A DNA stretch of 64,000 nt. Origin: a candidate division BRC1 bacterium HGW-BRC1-1. GTDB taxonomy: Bacteria > Sumerlaeota > Sumerlaeia > Sumerlaeales > Sumerlaeaceae. Positions 54,062-61,968 of this stretch are shown here, piece by piece. The notes under the pieces were generated by a model that saw nothing but the letters and a program-made list of their open reading frames with translations, did no database searches and was not told the origin of the DNA. The DNA is taken from contig PHCB01000005.1 in NCBI GenBank assembly GCA_002842095.1, positions 84,910 to 148,909 of the forward strand. The letters run 5' to 3'. Each line of letters begins with the position of its first letter. The stretch's first letter is position 1. Both the position numbers and the translations under genes were made by a program.

Positions 54062-55357
54062 TTAACTGTCCTTGGCCAGCCGTATCCGCACCGACTCCGC
54101 GTGGGCGTGGAGGCCTTCGCATTCGGCGAGGGCGATGGTGTGGGGGGCGGCGCGGCGGAAGGCGGCTTTGTCGAAACGCAGCACGTTGGACGCCTTGAGG
54201 AACGCATCCACACCCAGGGGCGAGAAGAAGCGCGCGGTGCCACCGGTGGGCAGCACGTGGTTGGGGCCGGCTACGTAGTCGCCGATCGGCTCGGGAGTGT
54301 AGGGGCCGAGGAAGATCGCGCCGGCATTGTCGACCTGGTCGGCTATGCGCTCGGGGCTTGCAGTCAGCACTTCCATGTGTTCGGGCGCCTTGAGGTTGGC
54401 GACTTCCGCGGCGTCAGCCTCGGTCTCAACGCGGATGAAGATGCCGCCTTCTTTCAGTGACTTGGCGGCCTGCTCGCGACGGGGCGCGGCAGCGAGTTGC
54501 TTTTTGATTTCGGCCTCGACGGCAGCAAAATCGAAATCCTTTCCGAGGCCCACCAGCACCACGGTTTCGCCGCCGGTGTGTTCGGCCTGAGCCAGCAGAT
54601 CGGCTGCTATGAAAGCTGGGTTCGCATCGCAGTCGGCGATGATGAGCACTTCGCTCTCCCCCGCCACTGAGTCGATGTCGATGACGCCGTAAAGCATGCG
54701 CTTGGCGGTGGCCACGAAGGCGTTGCCGGGCCCCACAATTTTATCCACCTTGGAGAGCGTGCGCGTGCCGAAAGCCAGACCGGCCACCGCCTGGGCGCCA
54801 CCCACTTGAAATATGTGATCCGAAACTCCGAGCAGATGTGCTGCGGCGAACGGCACGAAAGTCTCCGGATTCTGCTTCACGGGTGGCGTAACCACGGTGA
54901 TCTCGCGCACACCCGCCACCTGCGCGGGGATTACGTTCATCAGCAGAGTTGACGGATAAGTGGCGCGGCCGCCGGGAACGTACACGCCCGCAGCGCGCAG
55001 GGGGCGAATGCGCTGGGTCAACTCAGTGCCTCCCCGCTTCATGGTGAAACCAGTGCGCAACTGGCGCTTGTGGAAGCGGCGGATTCCATCCGCTGCAAAT
55101 TCCAATGCGGCGGCGAGATTGGCCGGAAGTGCGTCCCAGGCGCGACGACACACGGCGGGATCAACCTTCATGGTGCGGGGAGTGAGATCGACCTCGTCGA
55201 ACTGGCGCGTGAAGTCGAGGATGGCAGCGTCGCCCCTCGCTTCCACGGCGGCAATGATTTCCGCCACGATATTTTCCACGCGCGGATCGCGGTGCGAGCG
55301 GCGGGCGAAGGTTTTCTCGATGGCTTTGCGTTGTTGGGGGAAGTTGAGAACTTTCAT
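54062..55357 (-). CDS. hisD: Histidinol dehydrogenase
   Basis: Last step of histidine synthesis: NAD- and zinc-dependent oxidation of histidinol to histidine. The 431 residues are standard. Typical blocks are RIRPLRAAGVYVPGGRATYPSTLLMNVIPA, FQVGGAQAVAGLAFGT, KIVGPGNAFVATAKR and the substrate/metal site DLLAQAEHTGGETV. GAIFLGPYTPEPIGDYVAGPNHVLPTGG lies near the C-terminus. No other his genes are visible nearby. Its stop lies 6 bp from the stop of the M23 peptidase gene in convergent orientation. The ATG at 55357 has only a weak ribosome site. Confidence 0.97.
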   Translation of the reverse strand: MKVLNFPQQRKAIEKTFARRSHRDPRVENIVAEIIAAVEARGDAAILDFTRQFDEVDLTPRTMKVDPAVCRRAWDALPANLAAALEFAADGIRRFHKRQLRTGFTMKRGGTELTQRIRPLRAAGVYVPGGRATYPSTLLMNVIPAQVAGVREITVVTPPVKQNPETFVPFAAAHLLGVSDHIFQVGGAQAVAGLAFGTRTLSKVDKIVGPGNAFVATAKRMLYGVIDIDSVAGESEVLIIADCDANPAFIAADLLAQAEHTGGETVVLVGLGKDFDFAAVEAEIKKQLAAAPRREQAAKSLKEGGIFIRVETEADAAEVANLKAPEHMEVLTASPERIADQVDNAGAIFLGPYTPEPIGDYVAGPNHVLPTGGTARFFSPLGVDAFLKASNVLRFDKAAFRRAAPHTIALAECEGLHAHAESVRIRLAKDS

Positions 55358-55527
55358 GATGCTGCAAGGTTACAACTGCGCGGCCCGGCATACTCAAGGG
55401 CGGATCGCAGGTGATCGTCTGACGCATCGCGAAGACAAAATCCAGACTGCCGGCTCTACCCCTTTTCACGCTTTTGCGAAAAATCGACAACCACCCTCCG
55501 ATTTTGCTTGAATGCAATATTAAGCAG

Positions 55528-55557
55528 ATTGCTAATATTTAACAAAAGCATTGCTAA
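55528..55557 (+). promoter_or_regulatory. Direct repeats, possible autoregulatory site of the XRE gene
   Basis: ATTGCTAA occurs at 55528-55535 and 55550-55557, 22 bp apart, i.e. two helical turns, in the AT-rich leader of the XRE gene. TTGAAT (55508-55513) and GCTAAT (55531-55536), 17 bp apart, form a weak promoter that overlaps the first repeat. Binding by the XRE protein itself is inferred. Confidence 0.4.
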
Positions 55558-55569
55558 GGAATGCGTCAG

Positions 55570-56133
55570 ATGAAACTGGGCGATAAAATACAACATCTCC
55601 GGAGTCTGGAAGGCGAGTTGCGCGGATTGAAGCGCGCGCTTTCCAAATCGGAAATGGTGCGGCTGATCCGCGAGGAACAGGGCAGCAGTATCAGTGTGGC
55701 TTATCTGTCCCAGTTGGAGTCGGGCAAGCGACCCCACATGACCGAGGCCACACGCGAGCTGCTGGCGTCATTCTTCAGGGTGCATCCGGGCTACCTCGTC
55801 AGCGACCCCGAGGGCTATGACACGCAACTGACCGCGCTGCCTCCCCCTCCGGAGGTTCGCGTGGATGAATGGTTGAATCGGAGCGCCGACGAATTCAGGT
55901 CGCAAGATCCCGAGTTGGCGGAGTCTCTGGAGAGATTAGGGCGCCACGGTCGCACCCGCGAGTTGATTGTCCTGCTGGCAGCGCTGACCGACTCCCCCGC
56001 CCTCGTGGACGAAATGCGGCGGTCGGTAGCCACCAAACCGAAACCCCGAAAGTCACCGAACACAAAGAACAAAACCACTAAAACCCCTACACGGAAAAAG
56101 GCAACAACAGGAAGGGAGGGAAGTAAAAAGTGA
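55570..56133 (+). CDS. XRE-type helix-turn-helix regulator with basic tail
   Basis: A 187-residue regulator. The N-terminal domain (about 1-85) is a helix-turn-helix of the XRE class with the recognition region SISVAYLSQLESGKRPHMTEATRELLASFF followed by HPGYLVSDPEGY. A helical middle part (ELAESLERLGRHGRTRELIVLLAAL) may dimerise. The last ~35 residues are Lys/Thr/Pro-rich, like histone tails, and may bind DNA non-specifically. ATG 55570 has AAGGA nine bases upstream; ATG 55561 directly touches that site and is less likely. The stop overlaps the next gene by GTGA, so it is coupled to the NfeD-like, flotillin and PspA genes and probably controls them. Confidence 0.85.
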   Translation: MKLGDKIQHLRSLEGELRGLKRALSKSEMVRLIREEQGSSISVAYLSQLESGKRPHMTEATRELLASFFRVHPGYLVSDPEGYDTQLTALPPPPEVRVDEWLNRSADEFRSQDPELAESLERLGRHGRTRELIVLLAALTDSPALVDEMRRSVATKPKPRKSPNTKNKTTKTPTRKKATTGREGSKK

Positions 56134-56732
56134 GTCATCTGCTGGCCAACATATTTCTCGGCTGTTTTCTGGTGGGCTTCGCACTCACGCTCATCTCGTT
56201 GCTGTTTGGTTTCGACCATGGCGGCGGCGAGGGTGTCCACTTCGGTGACGGTTCCGGCATGGATATGGGCGACGGTGGCGACGCAGGCGACGGCGGCGGT
56301 GGCGGGCACCATGCCTCGTTTTTCAGCTACACGGGTATGTTGATGTTTCTCACCTGCTTCGGTGGCGTGGGTTACATCCTCAACCGCCATGCAAGCGGTG
56401 CGCTGTTGTTCATCCTCACCGGGTCGGTGGTCGCCGGCATGCTGGGCGCAACGGTCATGTTCCTGTACTTCAACCACTTCCTGCGCCATGGAGAAACGCC
56501 CATGAACCCGTCCGACTATCAGATGGCCGGGACGCTGGGGCGGATTACCTCAGGCATTCGCCTGGGCGAGACCGGCGAGGTGACCTACGTGCAGGGAGGC
56601 GCCCGCAAGACGATCGGGGCCCGCAGCGACGAAGACCTGCCACACCCCCAAGGCGAGGAAGTCGTCATCGTGCGCTATGAGCGCGGACTCGCCTATGTGC
56701 GTAGCGTTCGCGACGAACTGAAAATTTTGTAA
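56130..56732 (+). CDS. NfeD/YqiJ-like membrane protein with OB-fold
   Basis: A 200-residue membrane protein that usually partners flotillin. There is one N-terminal helix (about 4-27) and a Gly/Asp/His-rich periplasmic loop (GDGSGMDMGDGGDAGDGGG) that could bind metal. Two more helices follow (about 70-115), then a C-terminal OB-like beta barrel (GTLGRITSGIRLGETGEVTYVQGG ... GEEVVIVRYERGLAYVRSV). This is the NfeD1b/YqiJ layout. The start is a GTG at 56130 overlapping the XRE stop. Flotillin follows after 153 bp. Likely role: anchoring or regulating flotillin assemblies in the inner membrane. Confidence 0.85.
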   Translation: MSHLLANIFLGCFLVGFALTLISLLFGFDHGGGEGVHFGDGSGMDMGDGGDAGDGGGGGHHASFFSYTGMLMFLTCFGGVGYILNRHASGALLFILTGSVVAGMLGATVMFLYFNHFLRHGETPMNPSDYQMAGTLGRITSGIRLGETGEVTYVQGGARKTIGARSDEDLPHPQGEEVVIVRYERGLAYVRSVRDELKIL

Positions 56733-56885
56733 TCGTTCCCGCGCCACCGTGGCGCGCGCAGCAGCCATCCGCCAGACAAGGCGGCGGACTCCGGCTCTGC
56801 GTCAACAATTCGCTCTGAGTCTTGCCACAACTGCCGCATCATGCATTCGGCAACACCCGAGAGGTCGGGAGGGAAAGGAAACCCA

Positions 56886-58400
56886 ATGGACAACATTACG
56901 GCAATCATCGTGGTTGGAATTGTTCTCGCATTTTTGATGATGTTTTACGTCGTGGCGCGGATGTACCGCAAGGTCGGTCCGAACCAGGCACTGATCGTAT
57001 TCGGTTTCGGAGGTACGCGAATCGTAACCGGCGGCGGCACGGTGGTGTGGCCCATGGTGCAGACGGCGCGCGAGCTGTCACTCGAGCTCATGAGCTTTGA
57101 CGTGGCCCCCAAGCAGGACCTTTACACGGTGCAAGGCGTTGCCGTGACGGTGGAAGCCGTTGCGCAGATCAAAGTGAAGAGCGACCCCGAGAGCATCACC
57201 ACAGCGGCGGAGCAATTCCTGAACAAAGAAAACCATGAACGCGAGGCGCTCATCCGGCTTGTGATGGAAGGTCACCTGCGTGGCATCGTGGGCCAGTTGA
57301 CGGTGGAAGCCATCGTGAAAGAGCCCGAGATGGTGAGCGGCAAAATGCGAAGCACCTGCGCCGAGGACCTGAGCAAGATGGGTCTTGAGGTGGTGAGCTT
57401 CACGATCCGCGAGGTTCGCGATCAGAACGAATACATCTCGAACATGGGCCGCCCGGACGTGGCTCGCATCCGCCGCGATGCCGACGTGGCCACGGCCGAA
57501 GCAGACCGCGACACGGCCATCAAGCGGGCTGTGTATATGCGGGAATCCGCCCAGGCTCGCGCCCAGGCCGACATGGAGCGGGTGGCCGCCGAAACCGCCA
57601 GCGCGGCGAAGCAGGCCGAAGCGGTGCGCGACCTCGAAGTAAAAAAGGCCGACTACGCTGCTGTTGTTTCACGCCAGAAAGCACAGGCGGACAAGGCCTA
57701 CGACATCCAGACCAACGTCCAGATGCAGCAGGTCATGGCGGAACAAATCCGCATCGACCGCGTGCAGAAGGAAGAGCAGATTCAAGTGCAGGAAGCGGAA
57801 ATCTTGCGGCGTGAGAAGGAACTTTTCGCCACCGTGCTGAAGCCCGCCGAAGTCGAGCGCCAGAAAATCCAGCAGCTTGCAGAAGCCGAGCGTCAGCGGT
57901 TGTCCATCGAGGCAACGGGCCGTGCAGAAGCGACGCGTCTGGAAGCCCAGGGTCAGGCAGATGCCATCCGCGCAACCGGACTGGCCGAGGCCGACGCCAT
58001 CAAGGCGAAGGGATTCGCCGAGGCAGAAGCCATGAACGTGAAAGCCAGCGCCTTCCAGGAATACAACCAGGCCTTCGTCATCGACAAGCTGTTGACCAGC
58101 CTGCCGGAAGTGGCCCGCGCGATGAGCGAGCCTCTGCGCAACGTGGACAAGATCACCGTCCTGAGCACCGGCGACGGCGAAGCAACCGGCATGAACAAGG
58201 TGACGAACGACATTGGCAAGATGATCGTCCAGATCCCGGCTCTGTTCGAAACGCTGGCCGGTGTCAGCCTGCCCGAGCTTCTGAAACAGGTGCCTGCTAT
58301 TGGCACCGCCATGGTGCATGGCAAGGGACACAAGTCAAAAACCGCCGATAGCAGCACAGACTCATCAACCCCGCCCGCTTCTCTCCCGGCGGAGGACTAA
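56886..58400 (+). CDS. Flotillin-like protein (SPFH domain)
   Basis: A 504-residue inner-membrane scaffold protein of the flotillin family (YuaG/YqiK type), organising membrane microdomains. One N-terminal helix (about 6-26) leads to the SPFH domain (about 30-210; VGPNQALIVFGFGG, YTVQGVAVTVEAVAQIKVKSD). A long Ala/Glu/Gln-rich coiled coil follows (about 215-400) with typical EA repeats, then a conserved C-terminal segment (FQEYNQAFVIDKLLTSLPEVARAM). ATG 56886 has AAAGGAAA upstream. It lies between the NfeD-like gene and the unknown gene 58407, in line with pspA. Confidence 0.95.
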   Translation: MDNITAIIVVGIVLAFLMMFYVVARMYRKVGPNQALIVFGFGGTRIVTGGGTVVWPMVQTARELSLELMSFDVAPKQDLYTVQGVAVTVEAVAQIKVKSDPESITTAAEQFLNKENHEREALIRLVMEGHLRGIVGQLTVEAIVKEPEMVSGKMRSTCAEDLSKMGLEVVSFTIREVRDQNEYISNMGRPDVARIRRDADVATAEADRDTAIKRAVYMRESAQARAQADMERVAAETASAAKQAEAVRDLEVKKADYAAVVSRQKAQADKAYDIQTNVQMQQVMAEQIRIDRVQKEEQIQVQEAEILRREKELFATVLKPAEVERQKIQQLAEAERQRLSIEATGRAEATRLEAQGQADAIRATGLAEADAIKAKGFAEAEAMNVKASAFQEYNQAFVIDKLLTSLPEVARAMSEPLRNVDKITVLSTGDGEATGMNKVTNDIGKMIVQIPALFETLAGVSLPELLKQVPAIGTAMVHGKGHKSKTADSSTDSSTPPASLPAED

Positions 58401-58406
58401 CGAAAG

Positions 58407-58883
58407 GTGGCCGACAACATGAGTGGCGACATCTTCGCAGGAATCACACGACCGAACACCACGTTCGGCACTCTGGATGGCTCTCCCCAGGTGGCATCCC
58501 ATGGCGCAGCACCGGGCGGCTCATCGCCCGCTGCCATGGCGGCCCAGGGAGTCACCCCCCAAGGCATGGTCTTCATGCCAACCACCGGAGGCTCGCCCAG
58601 CACCAGCCTTCTCGCAGCGGTAAGCGCCGACGAGTTCGCACGCATGGTGGAGGAAAACGACACTCGGGTGGTGCTGATGACCGAGGTAAAAATCATGCCG
58701 CCGGACCCAAGAGGTCGTCCCACAAAAGCGGTGCAGAATTACCGTTACGTCACTTCGGTGCAGGGCATCGTTCTCGCCTGCACAACTGCCAGGGCACTCC
58801 AGTTCCGCCCGGAAGTGCGGGTGGTCAACTGCCTCGGTGTGCTGTATGACGGACGCCCCCTGGGCCGCGAGGAAACCTCGTAG
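58407..58883 (+). CDS. Unrecognised protein between flotillin and PspA
   Basis: A 158-residue soluble protein with no signal peptide. The first ~70 residues are Gly/Ala/Ser/Pro-rich and probably disordered. Residues ~75-150 look like a small alpha/beta domain (LLAAVSADEFARMVEENDTR, VVLMTEVKIMPPDP, YRYVTSVQGIVLACTTARAL, VRVVNCLGVLYDGRPLG) that I cannot assign. Two Cys are present. The GTG at 58407 has GGAGGA ten bases upstream; ATG 58419 is an alternative. It starts 6 bp after the flotillin stop, so it is almost certainly co-translated and may link flotillin with PspA. Confidence 0.7.
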   Translation: MADNMSGDIFAGITRPNTTFGTLDGSPQVASHGAAPGGSSPAAMAAQGVTPQGMVFMPTTGGSPSTSLLAAVSADEFARMVEENDTRVVLMTEVKIMPPDPRGRPTKAVQNYRYVTSVQGIVLACTTARALQFRPEVRVVNCLGVLYDGRPLGREETS

Positions 58884-58907
58884 CGGAGGCGACCCATCAA
58901 TTCATTT

Positions 58908-59002
58908 CCGCGGGCCGGACGATGCACCCATCTCCGGCGCCGCGGGAAAACAAGAAGGAGCTACACTCCTTCCCTGCAACAAAAGGTACGGCCCGTGGGC
59001 CG
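58908..59002 (+). other. Three consecutive hairpins in the pspA leader
   Basis: Within the 136-nt gap before pspA there are three stems. The first has imperfect GC-rich arms, 58908-58918 and 58934-58945. The second is a perfect GAAGGAG/CTCCTTC stem (58954-58972), hiding a Shine-Dalgarno-like sequence. The third is CGGCC/GGCCG (58989-59002). The true ribosome site AAAGGA follows immediately. None has a T-run, so translational control or RNA processing is more likely than termination. Confidence 0.45.
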
Positions 59003-59019
59003 CAGAAAGGACTTAAACC

Positions 59020-59691
59020 ATGAAACTCCTCGATCGCGTTTCAGCCCTCATACGGGCAAACATCAATGACCTCCTCGACCGCGCGGAAGACCCCGAGAAA
59101 ATGATCAAGCAACTCATCACCGACATGAACAACCAGCTCATTCAGGTGAAGACCACCGTCGCGCAGGCACTGGCGGACCAACACATGCTGGAGCGCCGCC
59201 TTGCGCGGTCGCGCGAAGAAGCGGAAGCCATGGGCAACCGAGCTGAACTGGCCGTGGACAAGGGCGACGACATGCTCGCCCGGGCCGCCCTGGAGCGCAT
59301 GAACAGCCTTCAGCGCACCATCGAGGATCTGGAAAACCACCTCGAAATTCAGAAGAAGGAAGTGGACGACCTCAAGATGGCGTTGACCCAACTCGACACG
59401 CGCATCGCCGAGGTTACCCGCTCCCGTGATCTGTTGTTGGCGCGCCACCGCCGGGCTGTGGCAAAGGATAAGCTAACCAAAGTGAACGGCGAAATACACC
59501 CCGAGAAACTCGAAGAACTGCTCGACGCCCTGGCGGGATATGTCGACAAGGCCGAGACCCGCGCGCAGGCCAGCGAGGAACTTCACACCGAGCATACGCA
59601 CCGCAGGCTGGTGCGCCTCGAAGCTGAAGACAAACTGGATAAACAACTGAGCGAACTGAAGGAAAGACGCAAAACCTCAAGCGCCGCCTGA
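59020..59691 (+). CDS. pspA: Phage shock protein A / IM30 family
   Basis: A 223-residue peripheral membrane protein of the ESCRT-III-like PspA/IM30 family that protects stressed inner membranes. The N-terminal amphipathic helix (MKLLDRVSALIRANINDLLDRAEDPEKMI) is exactly as in the family. The rest is a long coiled coil of four helices (for example DMNNQLIQVKTTVAQALADQHMLERRL and ALTQLDTRIAEVTRSRDLLLARHRRA). ATG 59020 has AAAGGA upstream. No PspF, B or C genes are present; control is more likely by the XRE gene at the head of the cluster, as with ClgR in actinobacteria. A strong terminator follows. Confidence 0.95.
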   Translation: MKLLDRVSALIRANINDLLDRAEDPEKMIKQLITDMNNQLIQVKTTVAQALADQHMLERRLARSREEAEAMGNRAELAVDKGDDMLARAALERMNSLQRTIEDLENHLEIQKKEVDDLKMALTQLDTRIAEVTRSRDLLLARHRRAVAKDKLTKVNGEIHPEKLEELLDALAGYVDKAETRAQASEELHTEHTHRRLVRLEAEDKLDKQLSELKERRKTSSAA

Positions 59692-59730
59692 CGCACAAAG
59701 AGCACAAGCGAAGCAGCATTGAATGTACCG

Positions 59731-59768
59731 ACCGGTGGACCGATGGATGGTCCACCGGTTATTTTTTT
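59731..59768 (+). terminator. pspA rho-independent terminator
   Basis: Perfect eleven-bp stem ACCGGTGGACC (59731-59741)/GGTCCACCGGT (59749-59759) with a 7-nt loop, followed by a T-rich run to 59768. It closes the XRE-to-pspA cluster. Confidence 0.92.
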
Positions 59769-59782
59769 GGGATCGTCGGCTC

Positions 59783-61237
59783 TTAATCAAGCGGAGGGAA
59801 AACGAGTCGAATCTCCAGAGTCGAATCCGGCCTTAGCTCCGCATGCAGTTGGATAGCGAGAGCGCTGCAAAATGCTGTGACCAACGCGAGCCCAACTCCA
59901 CTATGAGCGTCCCCTGTTCGGGAATCATCTTTACGCCAGAAGGGTTGGAACATCTCCGGCAGGTCCTCAAGGTTGAGCGCCGGTGCAGAATTTCGAATTG
60001 TCCATTCGACTTCTGTGGCCGAAATTTTACCATGGATATGCACGGCAGTTCCTTCCGTCCCATGGCTCACGGCATTATCGAAAAGATTGCGCAACACCGC
60101 GCGAAGCAATATCGGATCGCTTTTCACCGAAAGGTTTTCATCAAGATCGACCGCAACGGAGAGGTCCCGGGCATTCGCGGCTTCCGTGAAATCAGCGGCT
60201 AAATTTCGAGTCATTTCGGTTAAATCGACCGATGCGAAATTCAGCGCCAATTTACCTGCATCGCCCCGAATCAACAGCAACAAACGTTCGATCAGTTGCT
60301 GCATCTGGTTAAGGGCCTCCAATGCGTTTGCAGCGGAAGCGGTTCGAATCTCATGGTCATCGGGCCAGCGTTGCATCAACTCCACCGCCGTCATGGCCTC
60401 GGCCAGGGGTGTGCGCAGCTCATGGGAGACGTCGCTGGTAAACCGCTTCTCGCGGTTAAAAGCTGCCTCAAGGCGTGAAAGAAGATCGTTCAACTTCGCT
60501 TCAACGGGTCTCAATTCAATGGGAGCATTTTTTACTGCAATACGATGGTCCAGTTTCGCGGGCGTTACACTCTGAACCTGCCGTGCGAGATCATCGAGTG
60601 GAGCCAGCCCCCGCCGGACAGACCAGGCGACCAACAGCGCTCCCGCTGCGGGGAGCAACAGCGCACCCAGGAGAATGATTAACAATAATTTGTCTAAGAC
60701 GCGCTGCAATGGCTTGCGACTTTGAGCTACAACAATCGTGACCGGTGGGGTTTTGGGGCGCGCCGAGGATGATTCTAATTCTGATCCTCTCTCGCCATCG
60801 TCTTCCTGATCGAGTTGCGGGAAAAATCTATAACTGACTGCTCGTCCCGTTCGGCCACTTGTAGTGTGAATGTCACGAAAATCCGGGCGTCCCACCTTGC
60901 CTTCAAAGCGCGAAAGCATTCGTGTCCCCAGGGAGCGGGAGCGCTCGATGATGCTGCCATCTGTCATCCATATCTGAAAGTATTGAGGGAATTTCTGCCG
61001 TTTAAATTCCGGCATCATCCTATCGTCGAAATCGAACTCAAACTGTCCATCGGGTTTCACGTGAATAAGTGACGCCAGGGCCTTGGCCTGGGAATACAGC
61101 GTTGCGTCGTACTGGCGCGTTAGTGATTTGCGCGCCTGCATAAACGTCGCCGTGGCGCTCACCGCTGCAAGGACCGTGAGGCCGATGAGAAGCCGACGCG
61201 TAAGGGATCTGCGAATGGATCGCACAGGCATCTTCAC
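59783..61237 (-). CDS. Two-component sensor histidine kinase
   Basis: A 484-residue inner-membrane kinase. Transmembrane helix 1 is at about 14-33, the periplasmic sensor at about 35-180 and helix 2 at about 183-207. A HAMP linker (RRGLAPLDDLARQVQSVTPAKLDHRI) follows. The HisKA domain has the phosphoacceptor His in DVSHELRTPLAEAM, and the HATPase domain has NLFDNAVSHG and a GVGLALV box. The DxGxG motif is degenerate. The periplasmic part is rich in charged residues (DQEDDGERGSELESS) that could sense cations or peptides. The start overlaps the response-regulator stop by four bases. The same operon holds an ArnT-like glycosyltransferase, similar in logic to PmrAB. Confidence 0.93.
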   Translation of the reverse strand: MKMPVRSIRRSLTRRLLIGLTVLAAVSATATFMQARKSLTRQYDATLYSQAKALASLIHVKPDGQFEFDFDDRMMPEFKRQKFPQYFQIWMTDGSIIERSRSLGTRMLSRFEGKVGRPDFRDIHTTSGRTGRAVSYRFFPQLDQEDDGERGSELESSSARPKTPPVTIVVAQSRKPLQRVLDKLLLIILLGALLLPAAGALLVAWSVRRGLAPLDDLARQVQSVTPAKLDHRIAVKNAPIELRPVEAKLNDLLSRLEAAFNREKRFTSDVSHELRTPLAEAMTAVELMQRWPDDHEIRTASAANALEALNQMQQLIERLLLLIRGDAGKLALNFASVDLTEMTRNLAADFTEAANARDLSVAVDLDENLSVKSDPILLRAVLRNLFDNAVSHGTEGTAVHIHGKISATEVEWTIRNSAPALNLEDLPEMFQPFWRKDDSRTGDAHSGVGLALVTAFCSALAIQLHAELRPDSTLEIRLVFPPLD

Positions 61238-61968
61238 CGTCTGTTTTTTTCATCAGTCGGAGTGATTGTGTCTTCATCGCGTTCAACCAACCCGGTGGCA
61301 GCGAGAACATAGCCCAGCCCACGGCGGGTTTGGATGAGCGACGGGCGCCCCTCCACATCGATCGCACGGCGTAAAATGCACACGGCGGAATCCACCACAT
61401 TGCTTGACGGGTTATCCAGTCGGCCGTCGTAAAGCGCTTCCTCGATCTGGTGCCGGGTCACAATCTTGTCCCGCCGCAGCACAAAATACTCCAACAAAGC
61501 ATACTCGCGTGCGGCCATCAGAATCTCCTCGCCACCCTCACGGTGAACGCGCCTCGCAGCCAGATCAATCACGAGGTCATCCAGAGTCACAGCCGACACC
61601 GCGACTCCATATTTGCGGCGTGTCAGGGCCTGCAAACGCGCCACCAATTCATTAAATGCAAAGGGCTTGGTGAGGTAATCGTCTGCCCCGGCATCCAGAC
61701 CTACAACACGATCCGGCACAGCGTCTTTGGCCGTAAGAATCAGAATGGGCGATTGCTTGCCCTCGTCCCGCAAAGTGCGAAGAATGGTGAGGCCGTCAAT
61801 CTTCGGCAACATCAGATCGAGGATGATGACATCGTAGTCATGCAATCGTGCGAGACGAAGCCCTTCCTCACCATCGCTGGCCGTATCCAGCGCAAAACCA
61901 AGACGCCGCAAACCGGCAATGAGCGACTCACGCAAACGGCGTGAATCCTCCACCAACAGGAGCCTCAT
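61234..61968 (-). CDS. OmpR/PhoB-family response regulator
   Basis: A 244-residue regulator: receiver domain with phosphoacceptor Asp51 (IILDLMLP) and Lys101 (YLTKPF), then a winged-helix DNA-binding domain (about 125-220; REYALLEYFVLRRDKIVTRHQIEEALYD and VCILRRAIDVEGRPSLIQTRRGLGYVL). A short charged tail follows. The ATG at 61968 overlaps the stop of the glycosyltransferase gene by ATGA and its own stop overlaps the kinase start, so all three genes are translationally coupled. The target is likely this operon itself or other envelope genes. Confidence 0.95.
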   Translation of the reverse strand: MRLLLVEDSRRLRESLIAGLRRLGFALDTASDGEEGLRLARLHDYDVIILDLMLPKIDGLTILRTLRDEGKQSPILILTAKDAVPDRVVGLDAGADDYLTKPFAFNELVARLQALTRRKYGVAVSAVTLDDLVIDLAARRVHREGGEEILMAAREYALLEYFVLRRDKIVTRHQIEEALYDGRLDNPSSNVVDSAVCILRRAIDVEGRPSLIQTRRGLGYVLAATGLVERDEDTITPTDEKNRR

